DNA of 64,000 bases. Source: Azadirachta indica. Taxonomy: Eukaryota; Streptophyta; Magnoliopsida; Sapindales; Meliaceae. Location of the stretch: positions 15,224,363 through 15,288,362 of the forward strand of contig CM040449.1 of assembly GCA_022749755.1 (NCBI GenBank), read 5' to 3'. The notes under the pieces were generated by a model. The model worked only from the letters and a program-made list of their open reading frames with translations. It was not told where the DNA came from and did not search any database. The position numbers and the translations under genes are program-made. Below, piece by piece: positions 48,122-60,164 of this stretch (position 1 is the first letter of the stretch; each line of letters starts with the position of its first letter).

Positions 48122-49200
48122 AATAAGGGGTATTTCCACATACCTCCCCTTAGATTTGAAGAAATCGTAGTTTGTAAAAAGTTTGTGATAAGGGACACAA
48201 ACCTCACTTATAAGCAGTAAACCAAAATACCCAGAAATCTATTTTTTTTAAATTGTAAAATAATATTATTTATAAATCCCAATTTGATAGAAGTTTGTGA
48301 AAAGGGACACAAACCTACCCTATAAGCAATTAACTTACCAAAATACCCCTAAATTATTTTTTTTAAAATTAAAAAATCATATTACTTTGATAAGATTCGA
48401 ACCTATGGCCTTAGTGTAAAAAACCAATGCCTTAACTATTGTCCTAAACATGTTTTCATAATATATTTTTCAATACATAATAAATAGTCCTTTTAAAAAT
48501 GCATATATAATAATTTTTATAATAATTAAAATTATTTTGTTATTATAAACAAATTTTATAATTCAAAAAAAATTTATATAATAATTTAATTCAAAATTAT
48601 TATCAAATAATAATAATAAAATTATTCTTAAATAATTATTAAAGAAATAAATTAAATTTTTATGAAATAAATTTATTATTAGCACTTATAACTTTAAAAA
48701 ATTATTCTTAAATATTGTTAAATAAAATAAATTATTTTATTTAAAAAAAAATCAAATAATGATAATAGCTTTGAAAAGTTATAATTTAATGATAATATTA
48801 ATTTTGAATTCAAGTTATTATGAAGAATTTTAATGATTATAAAATTGTTTTGAATTATATTTTTTTTTATAATAACAAAATAATTTTAATTATCATGTAT
48901 ATTCAAAAGGATTATTTATTAAAGATTGAAAATTACATTGTCAAATATATTTGATGTAGTGGTTAAGGTATTAGATTTTTTCATTAAGCTTATAGGTTCC
49001 ATTCTAATTAAAGTAATTTTATTTTGTAATTCTAAAAAAATCAATTTGATGATATTTTGATAAATTTACTGCTTATAAAAAAAGGTGTGTGCCCCTTTTC
49101 ATAAATATTCCACCAAATTAAAATTTTCACAAATACCTCCATATTAATTATAAGGAATATTTTCACATATCTCCCTTAAAATTTGTAAAACTCACATTTA
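48122..49200. repeat. Fold-back element with tRNA-like box motifs in both arms
   Basis: Arms of roughly 400 bp (about 48,165-48,600 and 48,790-49,130) are inverted copies. On minus, the left arm carries a B-box-like GGTTCGAATCT (48,393-48,403) and A-box-like AATAGTTAAGGC (48,429-48,440). The right arm on plus carries TAGTGGTTAAGG (48,957-48,968) and GGTTCCATTCT (48,995-49,005). The left arm also has a ~115-bp internal tandem duplication (GGGACACAAACCT near 48,193 and 48,306). A TATTT(C/T)CACATA(C/T)CTCCC word recurs just inside the left and just outside the right end. No coding frame. Confidence 0.6.
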
Positions 49201-50039
49201 TATTGAAAGCATGTGGAAATTCATATGTTCTTTCCCTGCTATAGTAATTTCGTTTATTTGACTGTGAGTTGACTAACTAAAAATATCAAAAAGTCTAAAA
49301 TATCGTTAACAAAAGTTTTAAAATATTAAAATTTCACCTATTTTTATTTTTAATTGTTTTAATATAAAATAATAATAATAATAAAACTCCCTAATAACCC
49401 AACCCTATCTCTCCTTTTTCTTTTTTCTCTATCCCTATCCTATTACAGTTTTAGAGATTATGACTTCAATAACCAAAAAATTAAAATTAAAATTTAATTC
49501 ATTTAGATAATTCATGAAAATCTAAATTTCAAATAAAAAAGCACAAATTAACAAATGATATTAGCACGTTGAGGGGAAAATGGAAAATACGCAACAAAAG
49601 CCAAACAAAATTTAACAGTCTAAACTCTAGTATTGCAACCAAACATAACAAAGGATCAGAAGCCATGGCACCAAACCAGCAAGCAAAAACATCATGCCAA
49701 ACACCAACGGCCTGCAGCACTCCAGACATAGCAGCAAACTAGCATGCCAAACCAGCCAATCAGCATGCCACAATGGCGACTAACCTGCCAAAACATTGGC
49801 ACCAACAAGCCAAACAAGCAAAACCCAACAGCAATCTTGTTAATCATGCCAAAAAGCAATTGCCTTTAACCAAAACTAAGCCATGGAAAAATCCAATGAA
49901 TAGATCTCAACAAAAATAATAGGCAGGAAAGTCATATGCATTCTTGAATAATGAAGAAACAATATGAGAACGAGGTAAATCCTACCAACAAAAGTAGTCA
50001 CACTCAAGATCAAGATTAGCTAAAATGTAAGCCACACAA
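49201..50039. other. Intergenic DNA with a less AT-rich repeat-like patch
   Basis: 49,200-49,520 is AT-rich with nothing recognised. 49,560-49,900 is richer in GC, with GCCAAAC/AGCATGCCA words repeated; on minus it reads as a Gly/Leu/Trp-rich string (49,529-49,729) with no known domain. It may be a fragment of a non-LTR element but I cannot support that. Confidence 0.4.
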
Positions 50040-50048
50040 TTATTTTCT

Positions 50049-51683
50049 TGGGGTATTATCAAAAAACTCCCTTGACGTTTGGAAAAGTATCACTTAGCTA
50101 GAAGGTTTTAGCTTTATATCAAAAACCTCCCTTGATGTTATAATTGACCATTATTTGATACTTAGCTTCAAGGATAAATCGATAATAGCATATGGTGATT
50201 TAGGTTTTGTCTGAACAAATTAGGGTGTGCTTATCCATTTTCATGTGACAGTAAAGGAAGATTTGAGGTAGCATTTCATTCCAAAATTATACAAAATCCT
50301 ATCCATTTCTCCTAATTTGTTTCTAATCATCTATACATCGGTGGATATGGAAGCTCAAATAAAGGATTGGAGGGAGTTTTTTGTACCACCACATCGAACC
50401 ACTGCATATATATATATATATATTTCACCTCATCTTATATTATGGGTTTGCTTCGTGTATGACTTCGGGTATGACTTGGTCTTATGGGTTTGTTGAGTGA
50501 TTATTTGATTATGTAAGTTTGCTTTAGTTCACCATGACTTCACCTTTCACTGCCTCAGCTTTAGTGCTTTTCTGGATCTCTCTATAAAGGGTTAAAAAGG
50601 TTTAGTTGTTTGGTTATGAGGCGTTGAAAAGAAGGAGATTCAAGGGTGTTATTGGTCAATTAGTTTCATTTAGGTTCTTATTGTGTTACGGTTTATTTGG
50701 GATTTTTGTTTGTTAATGAATTCAATTTTTTGATTTTTTCCTCTATTTCAACCTTATTAGGAAGATCTATTGGGATCTATATTGCTTAGCTTTATCTAGG
50801 TTTCTTATGTCATATACTATTATTCACTTTTATGTGTTTTTTTGAGTTTGTGCATTCGAAAAAGTTTTGATTTTGAAGACTCTTATTGAGAAGCCAATGC
50901 TGTTGATTTGAATTAAAGCTCAACTTATTTATTTGCTTAATAGGTTCATCTGGGTTCTTCCTTATATGTCTTTTGCACTTAATTATAGCTCTAACATGTG
51001 AAAGTTTGATGATGTTTTACACTAGATTTCTGTATTTGGTGATGGTATTGAGGTTGTAAGTAAGCTTCAAGGTTCAACACCCATGATTAACTCTTTCTCC
51101 AAACCTTTGATAATTTTTTGGGTTGCTTCTCGTGCAATTGGATTCCTTTTATTAATGGTTGAATTAATTTGTTAAGGATCAAGAATTTCTCAGCTTCTTT
51201 GCCAAGGGATGTGTCCTTATTCATGGCTTAGTTGTTATTTGGAGAGTTTACTTTGAAAGAAAACTCGATGATCTTGCTTGTGATTTGCCTAAGTAGGAGG
51301 TTAGAGATATTGCATTGGCAATTTCTTGGGTTTTCTTTTTTATGTATTGATGAAAAGAAATTTGCCTGCTTTTGTGCTCATAATGTCTTCACTAAATAAA
51401 ATATGAATATGAATATTTAATTCTTTTTTTTCTGAAAAGCAGAGAAATAAAATCTTATTCTTAAACATGTTTTCAATAAGTTAGCAACAGTATAAGTCAT
51501 GACTGGAAGTCAAGGGGAGTTTGATTATTTTATAGTAAAAGAGGTGGATTAGGGGTATTATTATCATTTCATTATATGACATTAATCAAGTAACAATCAA
51601 GGGGAGCTTTGTGATACAATGTTAAAATCTTCTAGCTAAGTAATACTTTTTGAAACCTCATGGGAGGTTTATGATAATACCTC
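50049..51683. mobile_element. Mutator-like element with ~100-bp TIRs
   Basis: Left end TGGGGTATTATCAAAAAACT and right end (minus) GAGGTATTATCATAAACCTC begin terminal inverted repeats that pair for about 100 bp, including AGTAT(C/T)ACTTAGCTAGAAG. The element is bordered by a perfect 9-bp duplication TTATTTTCT (50,040-50,048 and 51,684-51,692), the Mutator signature. No MULE transposase is seen. The interior (about 50,340-51,420) is less AT-rich and partly open on plus but broken by stops (for example FAKGCVLIHGLVV near 51,200), which raises the possibility of captured host sequence (Pack-MULE). The source gene is not recognised. Confidence 0.75.
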
Positions 51684-51692
51684 TTATTTTCT

Positions 51693-52737
51693 CGTAACAT
51701 ATGTAAACAATATATTGTAAACAATATATTCATTGTAAAGGATTGTTGGTATAGTTAAAGATCAGGTTGATACTAATGGGTGTTGGGGGAGCCGAAGAAG
51801 GCCATGGAAGAAGGCAGTGGTGGCGAAGCTAAGTTGGGAGAGATGACGACAGTGGGATGTTGCAAAATAAATTAGGGGCGGCGATGAAATGTTGCAAAAT
51901 AAATTAGGGTTTACTTTATACTTTTATTTTATATTATATATATATATATATTATATCTTAAAAAAATATGAATATATATGGATAAATGTAAAATAAGATT
52001 AAAAAGTAAAATTGATGTACTTTTACAATATTACCCTTTTTCTAAGGGTCAATTGATGGTCAAACAAACAAAATTACTGTAACTAAAGAACCTGTAAATT
52101 TTCATGAACTTTCTATTTAAGTGTGATTTCTACAAACCTCAAGGAAACTATGTTAAAATACCCCTTAATAATAACATAGTTCGGAAGGTACTGTTGTCCA
52201 CAAAAGCTCCCCATCCTACTCCATTATTTATATCTCGTTTCAAACACAAAGTAATCCAATACCAACGTGGGTCCCATTTGCATCCCCTTTCTTCTCCTTT
52301 CCTATCTCGCTTCCTCATTTCTATCCATTCCCGCGACCAAATATCTCCTAAGAAACTTCATTATTTCCGATAGATCGGCTTTGTTTGAGAGGCAGCGAGA
52401 TTTTTACATATTTTCTATTTCCAAGACAACCAATCTATTTTATCTGAAACAGGTCAAATTCACACAAACAAACAATAAAATCATCACAAGGCCAAGGTGC
52501 AGTCACCTAATCAAAGGCCAAATTTCTTCCTTTAAATTTCCCTGAAAGTTTCCTCCCCTAAACAATTGGACAAAATTAGAAGAAAGTTTCTAAGTTAACA
52601 GTAACTTGATTGAATGCTAGATTACCAAACTTATGAGATGAAAACCTGTGTCAAAGAGCTAGCAATGAGTTCATCCTCTCTAAAATGGTTTTATCAATGG
52701 AAGTTGTATAGATATGCAAAAATAGTTAGCAGCATTT
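51693..52737. other. 3' flank of the ASHH1 gene
   Basis: Contains a 22-bp direct duplication of GATGTTGCAAAATAAATTAG-type sequence (51,856 and 51,889) in a GGCGG-rich patch, and a TA-rich run near 51,935-51,960. The 3' UTR of the minus-strand gene should lie in about 52,100-52,740. Plus-strand frames here (52,104-52,829) lie antisense to it and have no domain. Confidence 0.4.
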
Positions 52738-52921
52738 TCAAAATCCCCAGCACTTCACATCATTACTGTCGTCAGCAGCGCAAGGTTTTGCTTGGTCGGG
52801 TGTCCTTGGAGTGCAGGCAACATTTTTGATAATTGACGAATGAAGGTTGAACTCTGCCTTCAATTTTGAGCAGCAGGCTTCTATCCACTTCTCAGCTACA
52901 CTTGTGGCGACACTGTCTGGC
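52738..52921 (-). other. Out-of-frame conserved C-terminal tail of ASHH1
   Basis: In the frame shifted by one base from exon 9, DSVATSVAEKWIEACCSKL and KAEFNLHSSIIKNVACTP follow directly, closely resembling the family's tail, ending in a TGA at 52,740-52,738. Restoring one base near 52,918 is all that separates the two, and the total would then be close to the usual ~490 residues. Either a sequencing/assembly indel or a genuine recent truncation. Confidence 0.8.
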
Positions 52922-55900
52922 TGTCCCTCTCATGCTCCTCAATGGCAGGGCGTATTTCATTGTACAAGGAAGCAAGCTGGGAGGCAGCCTCATTCTTCAT
53001 TTCCTGCAGACATTCAAAATTTTCAGCAGGAGATGGAAAAAATCACAACAATCCAACCAAAGTTTACAGAATAAAATTTATCTGCAGTAGTGAAACTTGT
53101 GTGCAGAACTTTTTTGCTTAAAACAGTAGAGAAAAGAAAGAGAATTGTAAATGGAAAGGAATAGTTGATTAAGTCTCATTTTATAAGGACAGAGTGTTCT
53201 GATTATTGTGATGATGCATCAACATCATCTAAGTCATGCATGAAATTAAGACATGAGGTGATGTTGAATGAACTTGGTTAATGCATGAACTGGGTTAATT
53301 TGAACAAAATAGTGAAATACAAATTATGATGTTGCCCCTATTTCTTCTAAATTATGTCCTCTTTCTTATGAATTTTCTCCTTTTCTATTCTTCTTGCCAA
53401 TGCTACATCATGAGGTTTTCAATTACAAATTGTAGAAATTTCAGCTTACCAAAGCAAAAGGAAGAAAAATAAGAGCAATTGGATGATTGGTGAAAAAGGA
53501 CTAATATCCGAGCAACATATATACAAGGATACAAAAATTAATTTTGGCAAAGCCTAATAAAATCATCTCCCAAATATGGTAATAACGCAAAGCCAAAACA
53601 CATAACTGAAAGAAACTTAAGCACCCATTTGAGCATTAAACTGCTGAGAAAAATCATTAACGCACAATCTTCACAAGAAAAACTTAAAAAAAAGTTCTAA
53701 TTGGTTACCAAAAGAAGAGATATAGAAGTACAAAAAATATGAAATTCAGTTTAACTATAATATTGGAACTTTCTGCCATAGGCAACAAGGAAAGCTCTGA
53801 TGGGTATAATGAAAACCTACATAATGTTAAAGACAGTAAGAAGCTTCCTATTGAGGCCAAATGATGTAGAAAGGAAGGAGAAGACCATAACTGCTTTTTC
53901 TGTTCTCATTGTATTGTTTGGTTTTCTGAGTTTGCAGTTAGAACTCTCCTAAATTCTTGTGACAGTTGAAACAGAAGATTTGCATAATTCAACTTAACTC
54001 ATGATCTGCTAAATTCTATTCTCTTAGGTAAAGTCCAAAATAATAATAATAAGCATGGAATCCTTAATTAAAAGGCCAAAAATGATCTTGAGCTAGAAGA
54101 TAAAAGATAATATTGCGTTCAAAATTTGCACTAAGAATTGTTGTAGGTATCATAATTGCAGCATGTCCAGATTAAGGCTCCAAAAAATGCAGTCTTGTTT
54201 GCTGTATGAAAGCCCTCAAGGATGCAACTATTTACTTGGGGTTAGCCCAAGCTAACTTCCAATCCGAATTAAAAACTTTTAAAATTCAGTGAATTGAAGT
54301 TAAAACTTGTAAAGCTGAGATGAGTCCCACTTAGCTAGCATAAAAAGTTTATTTTTATACACAACAGCAATTTGTACCTCATTTCTGAGAACCTCCTCCT
54401 GTGCCGCCTTTGATGCTAAGACCTGGGCCACATGTTTTGCATCAACATGCTTTTGAGCAAGATGTTTCAACTTTCCATTAGAATTCTGCTGTGACCTTTT
54501 CTTGGGCATGGGCCCAGGTCCAATATGATAATTCCGGCATGCACTGTTACTTCGTATACGAGATATCATTGCATTCTTTTGTGAAAAGGTCTGTTGAGTA
54601 TTGTGTTGATAAAATGTCGTCTCTTCCCTTTCTTCATGTTTAATTGCATTCACACCTACACCTTCATTTGCAACAGAGTCCAGTGGCTGAACAAATAGAG
54701 AAGTGGAATCCAACTGGTTCTCAGGCTTCACACTAACCTCAATTCCCATGGAGTATTCATTCTTCCCATCAACATCATATTCAGATTTGACCTGGTCACT
54801 AGTTTTGCGAAGCTTCAAGGAAGGCTCATCTTCAGCAGAATCATAAAGTGGAATCTTTTCCACTGAATACCTGTACCAAGAAGGAATAGTCAAGATAAAT
54901 GTAAAAACAAGATACCATATAGTTAGAAAAAAAACAATTCTCAAACTGCACCTTATGAAATATGTAGGATTTTCAACACCACAAACTAAAACATTGAGTT
55001 TGAAGAATAATCTCTAGAGGCACATCCATATCCTAAACATGCATAAGTTATAGTTCCTGTTTTCCAGTAGCCTTCTCTGGAAATAACAGGAACTAAAAGC
55101 ACCAAAAAAAAAAAAAGTGCATGTCTAGAAATTTGATTTGATTAGGACATCCAAAACTTCCCACTATTCAACCTAAAATCAAATGTCACTTCTCCATGGA
55201 CAACATCAAATCAGAATCAATGGAAATTTTAGGAAGATTTTGTCACACACGGCAAGCACCGAAAGAGAGTTATTAGTTTTCATATCACATTAACTGACAC
55301 AATTGAGAGAATTGAGAGAATTGAGAGAATTGACAGCATCTAAAAGATTAAGAACTTGATATACCAGACAAATCATTTTTGTCCAAGGAATGCAAATTCA
55401 GAAGAGTATGCAAAGATCATGTAATTCTATGATCTCAATCAATGTCCACATATTTAAGGTCTACAGCAACCTTCTGCCAAGTTCACCTATAGTTGCATTA
55501 TGAGATGCAAATAAAGATGAAAGGCGGTGTTTACCCCAGATAAAGAGAAACATGTGAAAAATAAGTAAATATGAAGCCCTTCACTAAAGAAACCGGGATG
55601 AACCATCATGTCATGCCCTCTATTCTGTTAAGGATGAAAAAGACATTTATTGCACAATAAAAATCTAGCAAACATCTAAGAGCAAGTGGTGGTAATCTAA
55701 TCTCATTATGTGTTCTGTTTTTGGTAAACCAAAATACGTGATCTTGTACCTGCGAAATCATTTTCATATTTCAGTCAACTAAACAACAAAGTATAACATA
55801 GACTTGACTTAGAGATACATAATGTACACTCTCTCCAGTTACATTGAGGAAACTTCACCATTGCACACAATTTTCTTCGTATAGTGCCTGTATTAAGGCT

Positions 55901-58900
55901 AGACTGGATAAGATGTAGCACCAAATAGAAACAATAGAAAGGGGAGAAAAATGGATAGAAAAGGGAAAAAACTTAGAAGAAAGGGAAGAAACAACAGAAG
56001 AAGTAGGGGAAAAACATCATGAAATCTGTCATTAGAACTGAAACTAAGGCCCTATTTATAGAAGCCATAAGCCTAAATAAAAGTGAAAGAAATTTACTAT
56101 CAATAAGCAGATAGAAATCCTACTCTAAACAAGGAAAATCAAACTAACTGAAATAATTAACCCAAATAAGACTAAGAAAATAAAGTCTAATCTAACTAAA
56201 ATCAGGAAAACATAAGTAATGGTAAAGCTAGCCTAGCTGGTTGTATATCAGGATGTCTATTTAAAGATAAGAAATCGCTCCTTCATTCATACTAGAGATA
56301 ACTAACATCACTCTTCAAATTCTCAAATTCTCTAGAGGTAACCAAAGTAACAAATATGTGGTAGAGAGAAAAAACTGACTCTGTAAACTGTCACTCATCA
56401 AATCTCACACTCATGTCACATGAAGCTTACCCAAAATCAAGGAGTTAATATCAAATTCATGTAAAGTTATGTCTCAAACCATCCACCAAAGTCAAAAGTG
56501 GCCAAGTAGCTTGGCCAGTCAAATTCAACCAGCCAAGGTAGGCTAGGTCCAAAAACCATTATTCAGATTATACTATGTATGTGACTTCAACTATACAACC
56601 AAATTTTAAAGCTGACTTGAAAATTGGTTTTGAGAGGCAAAAACCAAAAGAAAAGAAGCTTATGTATGGATCACTAAAAATAACATGGGTAAGCATAGGA
56701 TAATTTCCTCTAGCTCACAATATTGAAACTTCAAGTTGCATGTAAATATATCATAAAGGAGAGCAAATTACCTTTCATCATCATCTTCCCAAAGATAAGT
56801 GTCCTCCTGTTAAGAATTACACAATATGGACACCAGAACATATATCATTACAATAAGATCAATAAAAGACATGAAAGTTTTCACTTATGAGAGACAAAAT
56901 AAAACAGAACAGGAAAAACACATAATGCAAAAACTGTAAATGGAATTGCTAACAATAATACATTATTATAAAACAGTTAAACACGTAGCCCATCAAATAA
57001 GAAGGCAACATCAATCACATTGAATTGAAAATGTCAGAAAAGTTAATGCATGCTAAATTATATAATAGGAAATTAGATAATACAATAGGTTTTTAAGATG
57101 CATGATTTTAATTACATGAATAGTCTAAACAACTAACTATTTGAACTGTCTATGGTGCTGATCACAAATGATCCCCAAAAAGGGCAGACCAAATGGTGCA
57201 AATTTTTCCACTTTCAAATTCTTGTATCCCTGTCAGATATTGCCATGCAAGATTTCCATTGCAGCATCACATTTCAGTTATTGTGGTTGCCGAAACCCCA
57301 TTATCTTATGGAATTTTGGAAACCATTTCCACATCCATTCTTACCACAAACTGTTGATGCAAATCAATTTTATTTGTCATCACCTAAGTCGTTTAAACAG
57401 GATGCATGTCAGACATAATATTGCATCTTTCTTCAAAATTCAAATTCACTACTGATCTGTCTCTCAGGATTACCTGGAAACCACGAGACTTCGCTCCAAG
57501 AAACCCAGAACAGGTGGCTGCACCACAGAGGCAGCGTACTTTGGCACCTCCATACCATTCAAAATTGTAGTCATAACCCAGTTCAGTTCCAACAGGAATG
57601 TCTTGCTTTGCAAATATTCCAACCCTTATTTCCCCCAAAACATTCCACTTTCTTGTCTCACAGTTTGGTTGGCTGCAAACTAAAAGAAGAATCAGTCAAT
57701 GTAAACTTTGACCAAATACTGTCAATAAGGTGCCCATGAAGTTAGAGCAAAATATTGGTTTTTTCCCCCAAATTGTGCTCTCATTTAAGTGGCTCACCAT
57801 GAATGATTTATAAATCGAGCATTGCTTCCCTTGATAGTGGCATCAATGGATTCAGAGGCATTGAGACAAATGATATATGCATCCATGAGACCTGCATTAA
57901 GCCAATAAAAACAGGGAATTGAGGTTTCTAAAGAAAAGAAAAATGTTAAAAGATCGATATAAATTTGCATCTGATGAACTGGTTGTCTACCTTGCATATC
58001 ATAGAGTTGCGATCTACGCCTTGCTTCTTTCCATGATATCACTTCACCACAGTATTCAATAATAAACTGTCCTGCCTGCATGATTGGAAAAACCACTTAA
58101 TCCCACCCCGATGGAAGCCAAGAGTTACCAAAATACTAATAAACAAAAAAATTCCAGCATACCATGACATAAAACAAAAACAGTAAGAAACCATAACACA
58201 ATGTCTATAGAGACACAGTAAGCAGAGCATTGTCCTTCCAATTAAGCATGGTAAAATTATCTTATCAAATGCTCCTTGAAAAGCAGTGAATCCATAAAGA
58301 CTAACAAAGATAATGTAAATGACTAACAAGAATCTATGATACTCTGGTAAGTGTTTACCTTTATGTCCTCATCAGCCAAAAGACCCCACCCACGTCCTTC
58401 AGTTTTAAGCAACCTTGTTTTAGCATATTCACACTTCTGAAATCTCTGTAAAGCAGTTAACATAGTGAACATTAAAATTAAACCAAAATAAAATGAAACA
58501 ATTCGACAGGGAAAGTCAGTCACTTAAAAGCTCATCATTTAGACATAGTCCTGACCACATACACCCATCCCATATCATGGAAATAAGTGAAGAAAAAAAA
58601 TTCAAAATGAAAAGCATGGAAGAAAAATGTTACATTCATGAATTTTATGTGAGATGCAAACAAAATTATTCAACAATAATAAGAATATTTACCACATAAT
58701 TTCTTCATAGAAATTTTTTTAAAAAAATTAACAAAATAATGATTCCTCACCCCTATTCCAAGTACATTTCCCCCCTTCCGCTGCGGGTTGCCCTTGCTCC
58801 CAGTAACTGCATCCCTTGCTCCTTTGGTGCCCCTCAGGGAAAGAGGAATGCATTCCTCTTTGTGGGTATACCTCTCTCTGCGAAGGCATGCCTTTGCCAC

Positions 58901-59766
58901 TACCTTTTTGTAGTAAGTGGCAGGGCTGGACCCAAGGGAGGCACCCCCTAACTCGGCAGCTAACTCAAAGGCACATAATCTAATCTAACTTTAGAGGAAG
59001 CACTACCTTCTATTGTCTATTCAGGAAATGCCAGATCCAGGCTTGGCCTTAGGGCAGTCCTCGTTGCTCCTATAACTCAATGAACTGTTAACCAAATTGG
59101 GCTCACCCTTGCTCTCAGCAAGATCAATCTATACACTTTTTTCACATTTCATAGTTTTATCTACACCAGTTATACCTTGAGGAGTTTGGTATCCATCTAA
59201 TCCCAACTTTTTCTTTTGAAGATTGCAAAAGTTTACCATCCAATTGATGAACCATCTTGAGATAATTAATTAGGTTGAGTAGCATTATCCATTCGTGATC
59301 ATTCAACAAATCAAATGAAATTGGAAACAACAAACTAACAAATGATATTGGGAACAAATTTCAATAAAAAATTCCATATACAAACCTGATTCCTGCAGAA
59401 AAACCCGCAAGGACAATAACCAGGTGTGCATTCTGTGCTGGTTAATACATTCAAACACCTCTCTCCGCAAGCACTTCCAGGATTATTTGGATCGAATTTG
59501 CAAACACAGATAGCAATATCCTCTTCCTTCTGCTTTTTGTGCCTAAAAACACCCAAAAAATTTTTAAAAAACCTCTTTTTTTAATAAATTTTTTTCAAAA
59601 TTTTGATAAACTTAAAAGTCCACGGAAGAAAAGGAATAAATCATCAAACAAGGTATAGGAAAAAAATTGAAATAACTTACTTCCGATTCATGAACTCGTT
59701 TTGATAAATGTGTTCATACGATGGAACCTCTTCGGTCTGTACATTTGCTGAAGGAAATATTTCCAT
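52896..59766 (-). CDS. Histone-lysine N-methyltransferase, ASHH1/SDG26 type (9 exons, tail frameshifted)
   Basis: Minus-strand exons, all with GT-AG introns and consistent phase: 59,766-59,681; 59,542-59,386; 58,445-58,359; 58,075-57,991; 57,891-57,798; 57,672-57,474; 56,806-56,772; 54,870-54,378; 53,003-52,896. They encode 447 residues. Domains: N-terminal YEHIYQNEF (18-26), Cys-rich AWS (~33-81), SET (~85-208) with GRGWGL, EYCGEVISWKEA, NHSC at 167-170 and YDYNFEW at 203-209, and post-SET CxCx4C (C217, C219, C224). A Lys/Ser-rich linker and a C-terminal helical region follow. Family knowledge: Arabidopsis ASHH1/SDG26 (~492 aa) is a nuclear H3K4/H3K36 methyltransferase that promotes flowering through SOC1. 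The start ATG is the first after a stop and gives the conserved N-terminus. Oddity: after HERDSQ the frame hits TAG at 52,898, while the next frame still encodes the family's tail (VATSVAEKW). Confidence 0.9.
53004..54377 (-). other. ASHH1 intron 8
   Basis: Bounded by GAG|GTACAA and TGTCTGCAG|GAA on minus. AT-rich, no gene or recognised repeat inside. Confidence 0.75.
54871..56771 (-). other. ASHH1 intron 7 (1.9 kb)
   Basis: Bounded by AAAG|GTAATT and GGTACAG|GTATTC on minus. Contains four 9-bp AATTGAGAG-type units at 55,301-55,336. A purine-rich stretch at 55,920-56,080 near GGCCCTATTTATAGAAGCC may be a short LTR-like insertion, but its ends are not defined. Confidence 0.6.
58740..59110. 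other. GC-rich foreign-looking patch in ASHH1 intron 2
   Basis: Intron 2 (58,446-59,385) is AT-rich except for this patch, with C-rich runs, GGGTTGCCCTTGCTCCC, GGCTGGACCCAAGGGAGG and similar. The composition resembles plant organelle (mitochondrial) DNA or a GC-rich transposon tail. Frames on both strands are open for about 70 codons but no domain is recognised. An inserted NUMT or repeat is likely; it must be spliced out with the intron. Confidence 0.4.
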
Positions 59767-60160
59767 TAGTTCCTGATTCGAATACAAAATTTCTCGTAAA
59801 TTGGCGTGAAATTGTTCTCCAGCTCAGAAGCTCGGGAAGAAGAAAGGGAAACAATCAAATAATACCCTATTTTTCTCCAACAAATCGAAAATGCCCAATT
59901 TTAAACTTTTGGAAAATATACTCTTAACGTCTAAAATTATCAAAAAACTTTAAAAAATAATGTATTAACTCGAAAGTAACGTAGTAACTCAAATTATTTT
60001 ATTAATTTAGGCATTAAAGATATTTTTGTCCAAAAACATAAAATTGGACATTTTTATTAATATTTTGTAATGGGATGTTTTTGATTTGTTGGGGGCGAAA
60101 ATGAGGTGTGTTTATATATATAAATATTGATTATTTTCCAAGAAGAAAGCCAAACAGGAT
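59767..60160 (-). promoter_or_regulatory. 5' leader/promoter region of ASHH1
   Basis: Immediately upstream of the start codon on minus is a C/T-rich leader (59,770-59,860). No TATA box or named motif is clear, as for many constitutive chromatin genes. One copy of the AACTCGAAAGT motif found in the neighbouring element lies at 59,967-59,977. Confidence 0.35.
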
Positions 60161-60164
60161 ATTA

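Noticed and set aside
48393..48440. True tRNA gene on minus
   Set aside because: A- and B-like boxes are present, but the surrounding sequence does not form a cloverleaf with acceptor stem as read by eye.
49529..49729. 66-codon minus-strand frame with Trp/Leu-rich string
   Set aside because: Low-complexity GCCAAAC-type repeats explain it; no membrane protein family recognised.
52104..53090. Plus-strand frames over the 3' end of ASHH1
   Set aside because: They lie antisense to the last exon and 3' flank of a conserved minus-strand gene and match nothing recognisable.
57152..57455. Plus-strand frames of 88-95 codons
   Set aside because: Within ASHH1 intron 6 and the edge of exon 6, antisense; no domain.
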